A stretch of DNA of 12,362 nt from Lachnospiraceae bacterium (GTDB lineage Bacteria > Bacillota > Clostridia > Lachnospirales > Lachnospiraceae), in contig JAGCRJ010000094.1 in assembly GCA_017964745.1 (NCBI GenBank), positions 1-12,362 on the forward strand. The letters are read 5' to 3'. Below are positions 6,933-12,362 of this stretch, piece after piece (positions within the stretch are counted from its first letter, which is position 1; every line of letters begins with the position of its first letter). A program made the translations under genes and the position numbers. The notes under the pieces are model-generated. The model ran no database searches, was not told where the DNA came from, and saw nothing but the letters and a program-made list of their open reading frames with translations.

Positions 6933-7171
6933 TACAGTTCCTCGTACATCGCGTCGGCCTCTTCCTTTTTGACCGTCTCGCGGACATCGGTGACCTTCAC
7001 CTTAAGTTCCCTGTTTCCGAAGGATATGCTCAGGATGTCGCCGACCTTTACCTCGGCGGATGCCTTGGCGGGTCTGTCGTTGATCGTTACCCTTCCCGCA
7101 TCGCATGCGGAGTTGGCAACCGTCCTTCTTTTTATCAGTCTTGAAACCTTAAGATACTTGTCGAGTCTCAT
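6932..7171 (-). CDS. rqcP: RqcP, S4-domain ribosome-associated quality-control factor
   Basis: This 79-residue protein is almost entirely an S4 RNA-binding domain, beginning MRLDKYLKVSRLIKRRTVAN and containing the GRVTIND and VKVGD elements typical of the fold. In Firmicutes this small S4 protein (formerly YabO, Hsp15-like) works with RqcH to add alanine tails to stalled chains on 50S subunits. I chose ATG 7171 because GGGAG lies 7 nt upstream and the S4 motif starts there; the longer frame adds nine residues of no recognisable domain and would begin inside the terminator hairpin. It is the first gene of the operon and follows HU. It has no strong promoter of its own, so it may depend on readthrough from HU. 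Confidence 0.92.
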   Translation of the reverse strand: MRLDKYLKVSRLIKRRTVANSACDAGRVTINDRPAKASAEVKVGDILSISFGNRELKVKVTDVRETVKKEEADAMYEEL

Positions 7172-7186
7172 TATAAAACTCCCGAT

Positions 7187-7222
7187 ACAAAAGTGCACCC
7201 GCCTGACTCATCAAACGGGTGC
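7187..7222 (-). terminator. Terminator-like hairpin between HU and rqcP
   Basis: On the minus strand GCACCCGTTTGA (7222..7211) pairs with TCAGGCGGGTGC (7206..7195), a 12-bp stem with two G-T pairs and a TGAG loop. It is followed by ACTTTTGT, only four consecutive T. The stem is strong but the T tract is short, so termination may be partial. This would give much HU mRNA and modest readthrough into rqcP-divIC-tilS-hpt-ftsH. Confidence 0.7.
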
Positions 7223-7224
7223 GC

Positions 7225-7238
7225 TGTTATTCATAACA
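7225..7238. repeat. 14-bp near-perfect palindrome downstream of HU
   Basis: TGTTAT-TC-ATAACA has perfect 6-bp arms around a 2-bp centre. It lies between the HU stop (7245) and the terminator hairpin. It could be a protein-binding site or a small extra RNA hairpin before the terminator. No promoter with good boxes overlaps it, so I give it no function. Confidence 0.35.
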
Positions 7239-7244
7239 TGAAAA

Positions 7245-7517
7245 TTAGTTAAGAGCGTCCTTAAGAGCCTTACCAGCCTTGAACTTAGGAGCCTTGGAAG
7301 CCTTGATCTTCATAGCCTTTCCGGTCTGAGGATTTCTTCCCTCTCTAGCTGCTCTCTTAACTACTTCGAAGGTTCCGAAGCCGACAAGCTGAACCTTGTC
7401 ACCCTTCTTAAGAGCCTTGGTGATAACCTCGGTGAAAGAATTAACTGCCTTCTCAGCGTCCTTCTTGGTAAGATCGGCAGAATCTGCGATAGCAGCAACC
7501 AATTCGGTCTTGTTCAT
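7245..7517 (-). CDS. hup: HU-family nucleoid DNA-binding protein
   Basis: HU is an abundant homodimeric protein that bends and compacts DNA. The 90-residue sequence is a full-length member: MNKTELVAAIA start, GFGTFEV (46-52), and the DNA-binding beta-arm motif GRNPQTGK (60-67), with a lysine-rich C-terminal helix. Start ATG 7517 has a very strong GGAGGAG site 7 nt upstream. A consensus promoter lies at 7584-7612 and a terminator-like hairpin after the stop, so HU forms its own short transcription unit with possible leakage into rqcP. Its lysine codons are nearly all AAG and its leucine codons mostly CTT, consistent with high expression. Confidence 0.98.
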   Translation of the reverse strand: MNKTELVAAIADSADLTKKDAEKAVNSFTEVITKALKKGDKVQLVGFGTFEVVKRAAREGRNPQTGKAMKIKASKAPKFKAGKALKDALN

Positions 7518-7552
7518 GTAATTACTCCTCCTGTTTTATAAGAATGTTTGGG

Positions 7553-7575
7553 GTGGTTTCATATCTTGGAACCAC
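7553..7575 (-). promoter_or_regulatory. Stem-loop in the HU 5' leader
   Basis: In the leader, GTGGTT (7575..7570) pairs with AACCAC (7558..7553) around an 11-nt loop. The hairpin lies just after the predicted start site, about 20 nt before the GGAGGAG site, so it does not hide it. It may stabilise the mRNA or bind HU itself; HU autoregulation is known in some bacteria but is not shown here. Confidence 0.4.
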
Positions 7576-7583
7576 TACACTAA

Positions 7584-7612
7584 TTTATAAACAGTTCATG
7601 CCTCTTTGTCAA
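7584..7612 (-). promoter_or_regulatory. Strong sigma-A promoter of the HU gene
   Basis: TTGACA (7612..7607, perfect) and TATAAA (7589..7584, five of six) are separated by 17 nt on the minus strand. The predicted start is near 7577, giving a leader of about 60 nt before the HU ATG. This is the best promoter in the window, as expected for an abundant nucleoid protein. Confidence 0.88.
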
Positions 7613-7678
7613 GGAAAATAGGGCGTTTCAACGAAAATATCGCAAAAAACGGCATTTTCTCAAAAAACGCTTGACAAA
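7605..7678. repeat. Nested inverted repeat upstream of HU, including its -35 box
   Basis: TTTGTCAAG (7605-7613) and CTTGACAAA (7670-7678) are perfect 9-bp inverted arms. Inside them GCGTTT (7623-7628) and AAACGC (7665-7670) form a second pair. The left outer arm contains the HU -35 hexamer. The interior is AT-rich with A and T runs. In the minus-strand transcript leaving the PEGA lipoprotein gene the same repeat could fold and may act as its poor 3' end; no conventional terminator is seen there. Confidence 0.5.
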
Positions 7679-7686
7679 TCTGGGTT

Positions 7687-9069
7687 TCAGGGGTTTTGAG
7701 GCTCAAGATCCGTGAACGAAAAAGACATGTCCGAAAGTGCGCTGTCGACACTGATCGTATAGCTCCTCGTATTGCATCCGGGACTGCTCAAAGTGACTAC
7801 GTGGGTACCCTCAGCTTTCTTGAAATAGCAGGGCACAACTCCGACATAATTTCCGTCGATATAGCACTCCGCTCCCGCAGGTGCGTTTATGTATACGCGG
7901 TAATATGACGTGCTTGTCACATCCGGCACGGATGAGTTGCCGCTCACGTCGGTCGTACTGCCGGGTGTAGCGGTGTTTCCGCTCACATCGGTATTGCCGC
8001 TGACATCGGAAGCCTCTTTTTCCTTTTCGAGAGTAATACTGATACCGGCGTTTTCTTCGCCCACGCTCAGGTATCTTGTAAGCGTCACATAGCCGTCGCA
8101 TGTGCACATCAGCTGGTGCAGTCCGTAGGTAAGGGATATTGCCGCGGAAGTGTCAGCCTTCTCACCGTCAATGTACAGAGTCGCATCGGAAGGGGTGAGC
8201 GAGAACAGAACAAGTCCTTCCTTGGGAACCTCAGGAACGACATCGGAAAGATCGAGCACCGTCTCGAGCCCCCTCTTGACGGTAACGCTCCTGTCGACCA
8301 TGGTTCCGTCAGCGGAAACGACCACATTGTAGGTTCCTTCGGGAACGGTAAGGAGCATGTCATCGGTTACCTTCCATATGAACTTGGTTCCGACCTCTAT
8401 CCAGCCTCCGACGAAATATTCATGGCCCGAAAGCCTTAAGTACCCGTGTCCCTTGTCAACATTGATGCTGTAAACGGTCGAATCTATTCCGTGGAAGGTG
8501 AGTACATCGACATTATTGAGCTCCTGGTACAAAAGCTCGTCCTTGCCCGAATAGCAGAAGCAGTCATCCGCGAGCTTGTAAATATCGGAGCCGATGGTAA
8601 CTTCCTTCTTTACGCTGTCGAAAATATACTGGTCGGTAGCGGGCTTTGTCCATGCATCTGGAGAAAGTGACGCAAGTGTCAGGTGCCTCTTGCTCTTTAC
8701 GAACCTTACGTTCAGTATATCGCCGACATTTATCTGATTAAGTGAGATCAGGCTGTTATACCTGTCATAGAAGCCCGTGGTGCCGTCATATCCGAGGGTG
8801 TATCTTCTGTGATTGGTCCTGTTCAGAAAGGTGAGCGTTCCCTCTTCGGTATTCTTGTCCACAAGAACCGCCGTATCCGTGGAATCGTAATCATAGGTTC
8901 CGTACAGGATGAATCCGGTGTCCTGATCCTGTGTCTGCGGAAGCTGGGACACAGGCTGCGGTGTGAACGGACCGGCGCAGCCGGATGCACAGAGCGCCGT
9001 CATCACAGTGCACAGGACTATGGCGACAGTCTTTCGTATTTTATTGTCACGGCCAAAAAGACGGATCAT
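7687..9069 (-). CDS. PEGA-domain surface lipoprotein with DVSGN linker
   Basis: This is a 460-residue predicted lipoprotein of unknown specific role. A basic N-terminus and hydrophobic segment (about 14-30) lead to a lipobox-like ASGC with Cys31; Ala at -3 is slightly non-canonical. Residues 50-215 form a beta-rich domain I do not recognise. Two PEGA repeats follow, about 286-347 (with LTPSDATLYIDGEKA) and 391-445 (with INAPAGAECYIDGNYVG); residues about 217-272 may be a third, degenerate one. PEGA domains are extracytoplasmic beta-sandwiches often found in envelope proteins. A flexible linker at about 350-390 carries three DVSGN copies. The ATG overlaps the cca stop as ATGA, with AAAGGA 6 nt upstream, so translation is probably coupled to cca. 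I see no functional link between the two. Confidence 0.85.
   Translation of the reverse strand: MIRLFGRDNKIRKTVAIVLCTVMTALCASGCAGPFTPQPVSQLPQTQDQDTGFILYGTYDYDSTDTAVLVDKNTEEGTLTFLNRTNHRRYTLGYDGTTGFYDRYNSLISLNQINVGDILNVRFVKSKRHLTLASLSPDAWTKPATDQYIFDSVKKEVTIGSDIYKLADDCFCYSGKDELLYQELNNVDVLTFHGIDSTVYSINVDKGHGYLRLSGHEYFVGGWIEVGTKFIWKVTDDMLLTVPEGTYNVVVSADGTMVDRSVTVKRGLETVLDLSDVVPEVPKEGLVLFSLTPSDATLYIDGEKADTSAAISLTYGLHQLMCTCDGYVTLTRYLSVGEENAGISITLEKEKEASDVSGNTDVSGNTATPGSTTDVSGNSSVPDVTSTSYYRVYINAPAGAECYIDGNYVGVVPCYFKKAEGTHVVTLSSPGCNTRSYTISVDSALSDMSFSFTDLEPQNP
7936..8007 (-). repeat. DVSGN-coding tandem repeat in the lipoprotein linker
   Basis: Three copies of a 15-bp unit encode DVSGN (residues 355-359, 361-365 and 374-378), separated by Thr and by a short TATPGSTT spacer. 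The copies differ at synonymous positions, so they are not a recent slippage product. This is a Ser/Gly/Asn/Thr-rich flexible spacer between two PEGA modules. Confidence 0.85.
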
Positions 9070-10397
9070 ATGTATTCCTTTGCAAGTAAAAGAAGTGTGT
9101 CCCGCTCGTTCAGGGAGGGATCTTCCAATACACGTTCAAGCAGCTTTCCGAGTATCTCGCCCATTACGGGACCGGGTGCGATCCCCGCATCGATAAGATC
9201 GCGGCCGCCCACGGCAAGCTCTTTGAGACTGCAGCATTCGCCTTCCTTTACGATCCTTTCGTATTCCCTGCCGTACTTTTCTATGTTCTCAAGCTTCTGC
9301 TCTCTCAGAAAATCGCTCTGGGCAAGAACATCGGCCTTCATCACATCGAGAAGGCGGAGGAAATCCTCCTCCATCACGGACACGGCTTTTCTGGTAAGTG
9401 CGGGAGTGCATCCCTTTCCCTTACCCATGTCGTGATGTTTTATCAGTCTGCATACGCGGAAGATCGTATCATTATCAAGCTTCCACCTCCGCATTATCTC
9501 TTCGCCCATCTTTGCCCCGACCGAAGGATGTCCGTGGAAGTGGGTGATGCCCTTTTCGTCCACGGAAAGGGTTTCGGGTTTTCCGATATCGTGGAGCAGC
9601 ATCGCGAATCTGACAATTCTGTCATTTTTCGAAAGCCTTACGGATTCGGTGATATGCTTGCCGACATTGAAGCAGTGGTGGGGATGAACCTGCGGTGTTT
9701 CAAAGGCTTTATCGAACTCCGGGAAGAACACCTTCGTAAGTCCCGTTTCATAAAGCGTCTCTATCATCTCGGGATGATCGGAAACAAGGAGCTTTGTGAG
9801 CTCGGTTGTGATCCTTTCCGCGGAGACTTTGGAAAGTGTGGGCGCAAGCTTTTTGATCGAAGCAAGTGCCTCGTCATCAATACCGTACCCGAGCTTAGCC
9901 GCAAATCTCACGGCTCTCATCATGCGGAGCGCATCCTCGGAAAATCTCTCATCCGCACAGCCCACACATCTTATGATCTTTTTTTCTATATCATCCCGTC
10001 CGCCGAACAGATCGACGAGCCCTTCACTGTCATTATACGCCATGGCGTTGATCGTAAAATCACGCCTCTTAAGATCCTCTTCAAGCGAAGGCACGAAAGT
10101 CACCTTGTCGGGATGCCTTCCGTCGGAATATGCACCGTCGGTACGGTAAGTGGTCACTTCATATCCCTCATCACCGATCATTACGGTCACCGTTCCGTGC
10201 TCTATCCCGGTATCGATCGTACGCCTGAAAAGCTCCTTAACCTGCTCCGGAAGCGCATTCGTGGTTATATCCCAGTCATCGGGAACAAGGCCCAGAAGAC
10301 AGTCTCTTACACAGCCGCCCACGATATATGCTTCGTAGCCGGCACCGGTAAGTTTATCGATTATGGATTTGGCGTCTTTGGGGATACGTATTTCCAT
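9066..10397 (-). CDS. cca: CCA-adding tRNA nucleotidyltransferase
   Basis: This class II nucleotidyltransferase adds or repairs the 3' CCA of tRNAs in the cytosol. Numbered from ATG 10397 (443 residues), it shows GGCVRD (27-32), the catalytic DxD within DDWDI (Asp41 and Asp43), the RRDFTINAMA block (111-120) of the neck region, and a C-terminal HD domain with HDIGKP (269-274) and downstream histidines. I prefer ATG 10397 over TTG 10403, two codons earlier, because MEIRIPKDA fits the usual family start. No Shine-Dalgarno lies at normal distance before either; the nearest GGAGG is about 32 nt away inside the terminator loop. It overlaps the PEGA lipoprotein gene by 4 nt. The tRNA-Leu in this window lacks an encoded CCA and would need this enzyme. 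Confidence 0.95.
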   Translation of the reverse strand: MEIRIPKDAKSIIDKLTGAGYEAYIVGGCVRDCLLGLVPDDWDITTNALPEQVKELFRRTIDTGIEHGTVTVMIGDEGYEVTTYRTDGAYSDGRHPDKVTFVPSLEEDLKRRDFTINAMAYNDSEGLVDLFGGRDDIEKKIIRCVGCADERFSEDALRMMRAVRFAAKLGYGIDDEALASIKKLAPTLSKVSAERITTELTKLLVSDHPEMIETLYETGLTKVFFPEFDKAFETPQVHPHHCFNVGKHITESVRLSKNDRIVRFAMLLHDIGKPETLSVDEKGITHFHGHPSVGAKMGEEIMRRWKLDNDTIFRVCRLIKHHDMGKGKGCTPALTRKAVSVMEEDFLRLLDVMKADVLAQSDFLREQKLENIEKYGREYERIVKEGECCSLKELAVGGRDLIDAGIAPGPVMGEILGKLLERVLEDPSLNERDTLLLLAKEYI

Positions 10398-10401
10398 GGT
10401 C

Positions 10402-10449
10402 AAAATAAAACGGCCGTGATCGGGAGTCGCCTCCTTATCTCACGGCCGT
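10402..10449 (-). terminator. Rho-independent terminator after the foldase gene
   Basis: A perfect 10-bp stem, ACGGCCGTGA (10449..10440) with TCACGGCCGT (10419..10410), is followed on the minus strand by TTTTATTTT. The 20-nt interior holds an extra GGAG/CTCC stem with a GCGA loop. It ends only a few bases before the cca start, so cca must be transcribed by readthrough or from a promoter within this region. Confidence 0.92.
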
Positions 10450-10463
10450 AAAATACATGTCAG
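10434..10463 (-). promoter_or_regulatory. Weak candidate promoter for cca overlapping the terminator
   Basis: CTGACA (10463..10458, five of six) and GATAAG (10439..10434, four of six) are separated by 18 nt. A transcript from here would start after the 5' arm of the terminator and so escape it. Both the -10 match and the spacing are mediocre; this is a suggestion only. Confidence 0.3.
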
Positions 10464-10469
10464 AGCTTA

Positions 10470-11996
10470 TTATTCCGTTTCGGTCAATGCGCTTTGTACT
10501 TCCTGGAGCATTGCCGCAGTCTCTTCGAGAGATACATACTTGAGATTGCCCTTGGGATCGTCAACCGTTACGGTAGCGGTAAGTCCCGCAAGATATGCAT
10601 CCATGCTCTCCGACTCTATGAGATTTCTAATAGTATAATACCACGAAGGCTTTCCTTCGCCCACATAATAAATCACGTAAGTCTCGCCGGATGCCTCGTC
10701 AAGGTAATAGGTGACATCGCCCTGTGCCCTTGCGGGATCAAGGATCCAGCTTCCGAGATCTCCGGGAAGCTCTCCGCCCGAAAGTCCCTCGTAAAGTCCG
10801 CCGTTTCCGGTGCCGGAATCGCTGTACTTATCTACAAGTGCGATGAAAGCGTCCTCTGAAGCTCCGGTGCTGTTGAACTCAGCAATGATCTCATCACCGG
10901 TAGCGTCGGGAGTGGAGATGATCCTTGCGGTAAGGCTTGTTGCGGTATCCTGATATCTTGCAACGAAGCCTGCGATGTAATAGCAGTTGGTGGTTTCCGC
11001 TTCAACTACCGTGGTGTCTCCTTCTTTTCTGGAAGGATCGAGAAGCCAGGTTCTTACCTGGTAATTGACGGAAGCTGCTCTTTCGCCGGTATGTACATCT
11101 CCGTCATCAAATACGGTATCCTCGATATCGTCAGCCTTTTCCTTGGCTTCCTTCATTGCCGCTTCGATCTCAGCTTCGGAAGGAGTGTAGGTTCCGTCCT
11201 CGGCTACGGCTGCGCCTTCATCGGCAAGCTCGGTAGGCTCGGTCGGAAGCTCGGCTTCAACCCTGATAAGGTTGTAATCGAAAAGATCGTAGTCATCTGC
11301 ATCCTCAGCATAACGCGCATCGATAGTCGCATCGTCGGGAGCAAAGCTTGCCTGTTTGTCATCCGAGAAATGAGCGATAAGGAATGATTCCCTTACAAAC
11401 TTCTCAACTCTTCTCTGGGTAGCATACTGTCCGAGAGACTGCTTGTAATACTCCCCGAGGCTGAGTTCCGCTTCCTTGGCACCTTCCTTCATAGCCTCGA
11501 TGTACTCTTCGTAATCCTTGGTGATGTCGTAGGTATATCCTTCCTTTTCAAGCTCAGCGGTAAGAGCGACGGTGCTCTTGATACGCTCTACGGCTTCCTT
11601 GGTGAAATAATCCCTGAAGGTCAGAGTGTTGTCATACATCTCATTCTCGATGGTGTTTACATCCATTCCGTAGTAGGAAAGGTATGAGCCGTAATTCTTG
11701 ACATAAGCGTTCTTGATCATGTTGTAGTTGTAATCAAACTCAACACGGCTTATATCCCTTCCGCCGATGGTACATACCGTCTCATTGATGGCCATATATC
11801 TTCTGATGGGAAATGAAAGAATGAGCGCAAGGATCGCAGCAAGGATCACGAGTCCTATGGTCTTCCAGACCCACTCCTCTCTTCTTGCGCGCTTTTTGGC
11901 CTTTGCACGCTGCTCCATCTTAATATCATAGTGCGTCCTGACAGCTTTTTCTTCAGTCACTGTCTTGTTTTCTGCACTTTCTTTATTCTCGGACAT
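10470..11996 (-). CDS. Membrane-anchored SurA/PrsA-like parvulin-type foldase
   Basis: This 508-residue protein is probably an extracytoplasmic folding factor. A highly charged cytoplasmic tail (1-42, with AKAKKRARREEW) precedes one membrane segment (about 45-62); there is no lipobox, unlike PrsA. Residues about 70-235 form a helical SurA-N-like region beginning with VCTIGGRDISRVEF. Then come two parvulin-like modules. The second (about 353-450) has the family pattern FIALVDKYSDSGTGNGG, GLYEG, W-ILDP-AR-x-x-GD. The first (about 240-347) is interrupted by an acidic insert (about 250-303) but ends in the same W-LLDP-SR-x-x-GD block. The histidine expected near the start of a parvulin domain (ARHIL) is not seen in either (YNLIRVE, TARIIST), so isomerase activity is doubtful. 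ATG 11996 is chosen because AAAGGAG lies 7 nt upstream; the ATG 16 codons earlier lacks a good site. A strong terminator follows. Confidence 0.8.
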   Translation of the reverse strand: MSENKESAENKTVTEEKAVRTHYDIKMEQRAKAKKRARREEWVWKTIGLVILAAILALILSFPIRRYMAINETVCTIGGRDISRVEFDYNYNMIKNAYVKNYGSYLSYYGMDVNTIENEMYDNTLTFRDYFTKEAVERIKSTVALTAELEKEGYTYDITKDYEEYIEAMKEGAKEAELSLGEYYKQSLGQYATQRRVEKFVRESFLIAHFSDDKQASFAPDDATIDARYAEDADDYDLFDYNLIRVEAELPTEPTELADEGAAVAEDGTYTPSEAEIEAAMKEAKEKADDIEDTVFDDGDVHTGERAASVNYQVRTWLLDPSRKEGDTTVVEAETTNCYYIAGFVARYQDTATSLTARIISTPDATGDEIIAEFNSTGASEDAFIALVDKYSDSGTGNGGLYEGLSGGELPGDLGSWILDPARAQGDVTYYLDEASGETYVIYYVGEGKPSWYYTIRNLIESESMDAYLAGLTATVTVDDPKGNLKYVSLEETAAMLQEVQSALTETE

Positions 11997-12018
11997 TACT
12001 GATCTCCTTTCTGATCGG

Positions 12019-12034
12019 CAGACTTTTACGTCTG
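12019..12034 (-). promoter_or_regulatory. Small hairpin ahead of the foldase gene
   Basis: CAGAC (12034..12030) and GTCTG (12023..12019) form a 5-bp stem with a 6-nt loop in the 52-nt gap between the ATP-grasp gene and the foldase ATG. There is no T tract, so it is not a terminator. It lies 8 nt upstream of the AAAGGAG site and might affect its accessibility. Confidence 0.3.
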
Positions 12035-12048
12035 TGTCGGACAATGCC

Positions 12049-12362
12049 TTATTCTATCCCATTTTCGGCGATTTGGAAAGTTTTTTCATAAATATAGCGG
12101 ACAAAGAGGTCTGCGATATCGACATCGGTATTCGCATAAAGCATCCTCGCTCCGGCCGCGTCTTCCATCTCATTTAAGACCGGGCTGCCGTTATGCCTTA
12201 TAATGTCAAGTCCAATGTAATCGGGATTAAGCTCTTCGCATACTGTGCGGGCAAAGTCCGTCATCTCCTCATCGGGAGTTATTTCCCCGGCACTTCCGCC
12301 GATCGAAAAATTACTCCGAAAGTCCTCTTCCGAGGTCCTCTTTATCGCGGAAATCACCTTTC
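12049..12362 (-). CDS. RimK-like ATP-grasp ligase, C-terminal part
   Basis: This is the last 104 codons of an ATP-grasp enzyme whose 5' end lies beyond the right edge. The frame is open to the last base; the apparent GTG start at 12357 is only an internal valine codon. The segment VISAIKRTSEEDFRSNFSIGGSAG matches the RimK/glutamate-ligase block (AxKR, then FRSN, then GGSA), and NPDYIGLDIIR is the usual strand with a metal-binding Asp. RimK-type enzymes join amino acids to carboxylates on proteins, peptides or cofactors at the cost of ATP; the substrate here is unknown. The final metal-binding block, usually ExN, reads NEMEDAAGARMLY, so the Asn position seems to be Glu. The stop lies 52 nt before the foldase ATG; the two could be co-transcribed. 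Confidence 0.82.
   Translation of the reverse strand, partial: KVISAIKRTSEEDFRSNFSIGGSAGEITPDEEMTDFARTVCEELNPDYIGLDIIRHNGSPVLNEMEDAAGARMLYANTDVDIADLFVRYIYEKTFQIAENGIE

Noticed and set aside
7671..7710. Plus-strand TTGACA at 7671-7676 as a promoter reading toward the lipoprotein
   Set aside because: No -10 box at 16-18 nt, and no plus-strand gene follows; it is the mirror arm of the inverted repeat near HU.
9432..10451. Plus-strand open frame of 339 codons opposite cca
   Set aside because: It is the antisense shadow of cca; its translation has no recognisable motif and it spans the terminator.
1..12362. Mobile element, prophage, CRISPR or toxin-antitoxin/defence system
   Set aside because: No transposase, integrase, Cas-like gene, regular direct repeats or target-site duplications are visible; all genes are core type and on one strand with similar codon use.

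Overview
The window reads as conserved core chromosome of an anaerobic Firmicute, most likely a Lachnospiraceae-type Clostridium relative. The evidence is the gene order rqcP-divIC-tilS-hpt-ftsH next to an HU gene, strong GGAGG ribosome-binding sites, TTGACA/TATAAT-type promoters, lipoproteins with PEGA domains and DVSGN linkers, and a moderate base composition. The genus assignment is inference. Every gene I can support lies on the minus strand, so transcription runs from high to low coordinates. There is no CRISPR array, insertion sequence, prophage or obvious foreign island.

Layout from high to low coordinates: the 3' end of a RimK-like ATP-grasp ligase (12049-12362, 5' end outside); a membrane-anchored parvulin/SurA-like foldase (10470-11996) closed by a strong terminator; cca, the tRNA CCA-adding enzyme (9066-10397), overlapping by 4 nt a secreted PEGA-domain lipoprotein (7687-9069); an HU gene with its own consensus promoter and a terminator hairpin (7187-7612); a tightly packed operon rqcP-divIC-tilS-hpt-ftsH (2790-7171) with 1-nt overlaps at two junctions; a terminator; a GH13 alpha-glucan hydrolase gene with its own promoter (427-2538); tRNA-Leu(UAA) (316-399) with its own promoter; and the 5' end of a DUF3048/YerB-type lipoprotein gene (1-284).

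The central cluster joins ribosome rescue (RqcP), division (DivIC/FtsB-like), tRNA-Ile wobble modification (TilS), purine salvage (Hpt) and membrane proteolysis (FtsH). The sporulation genes yabP, yabQ and spoIIE, which sit among these genes in many spore-formers, are absent, and the remaining genes are joined stop-to-start. This suggests a non-sporulating lineage, or one whose sporulation genes lie elsewhere.

I found no convincing undescribed multi-gene system. The best leads are regulatory and structural: a perfect 12-bp palindrome over the -10 box of the glucan hydrolase promoter; an rqcP operon that may depend on readthrough of the HU terminator; a nested inverted repeat that includes the HU -35 box; a cca gene with no visible Shine-Dalgarno just after a terminator; a foldase with two degenerate parvulin modules lacking the expected histidine; and an ATP-grasp enzyme with an altered metal-ligand motif.
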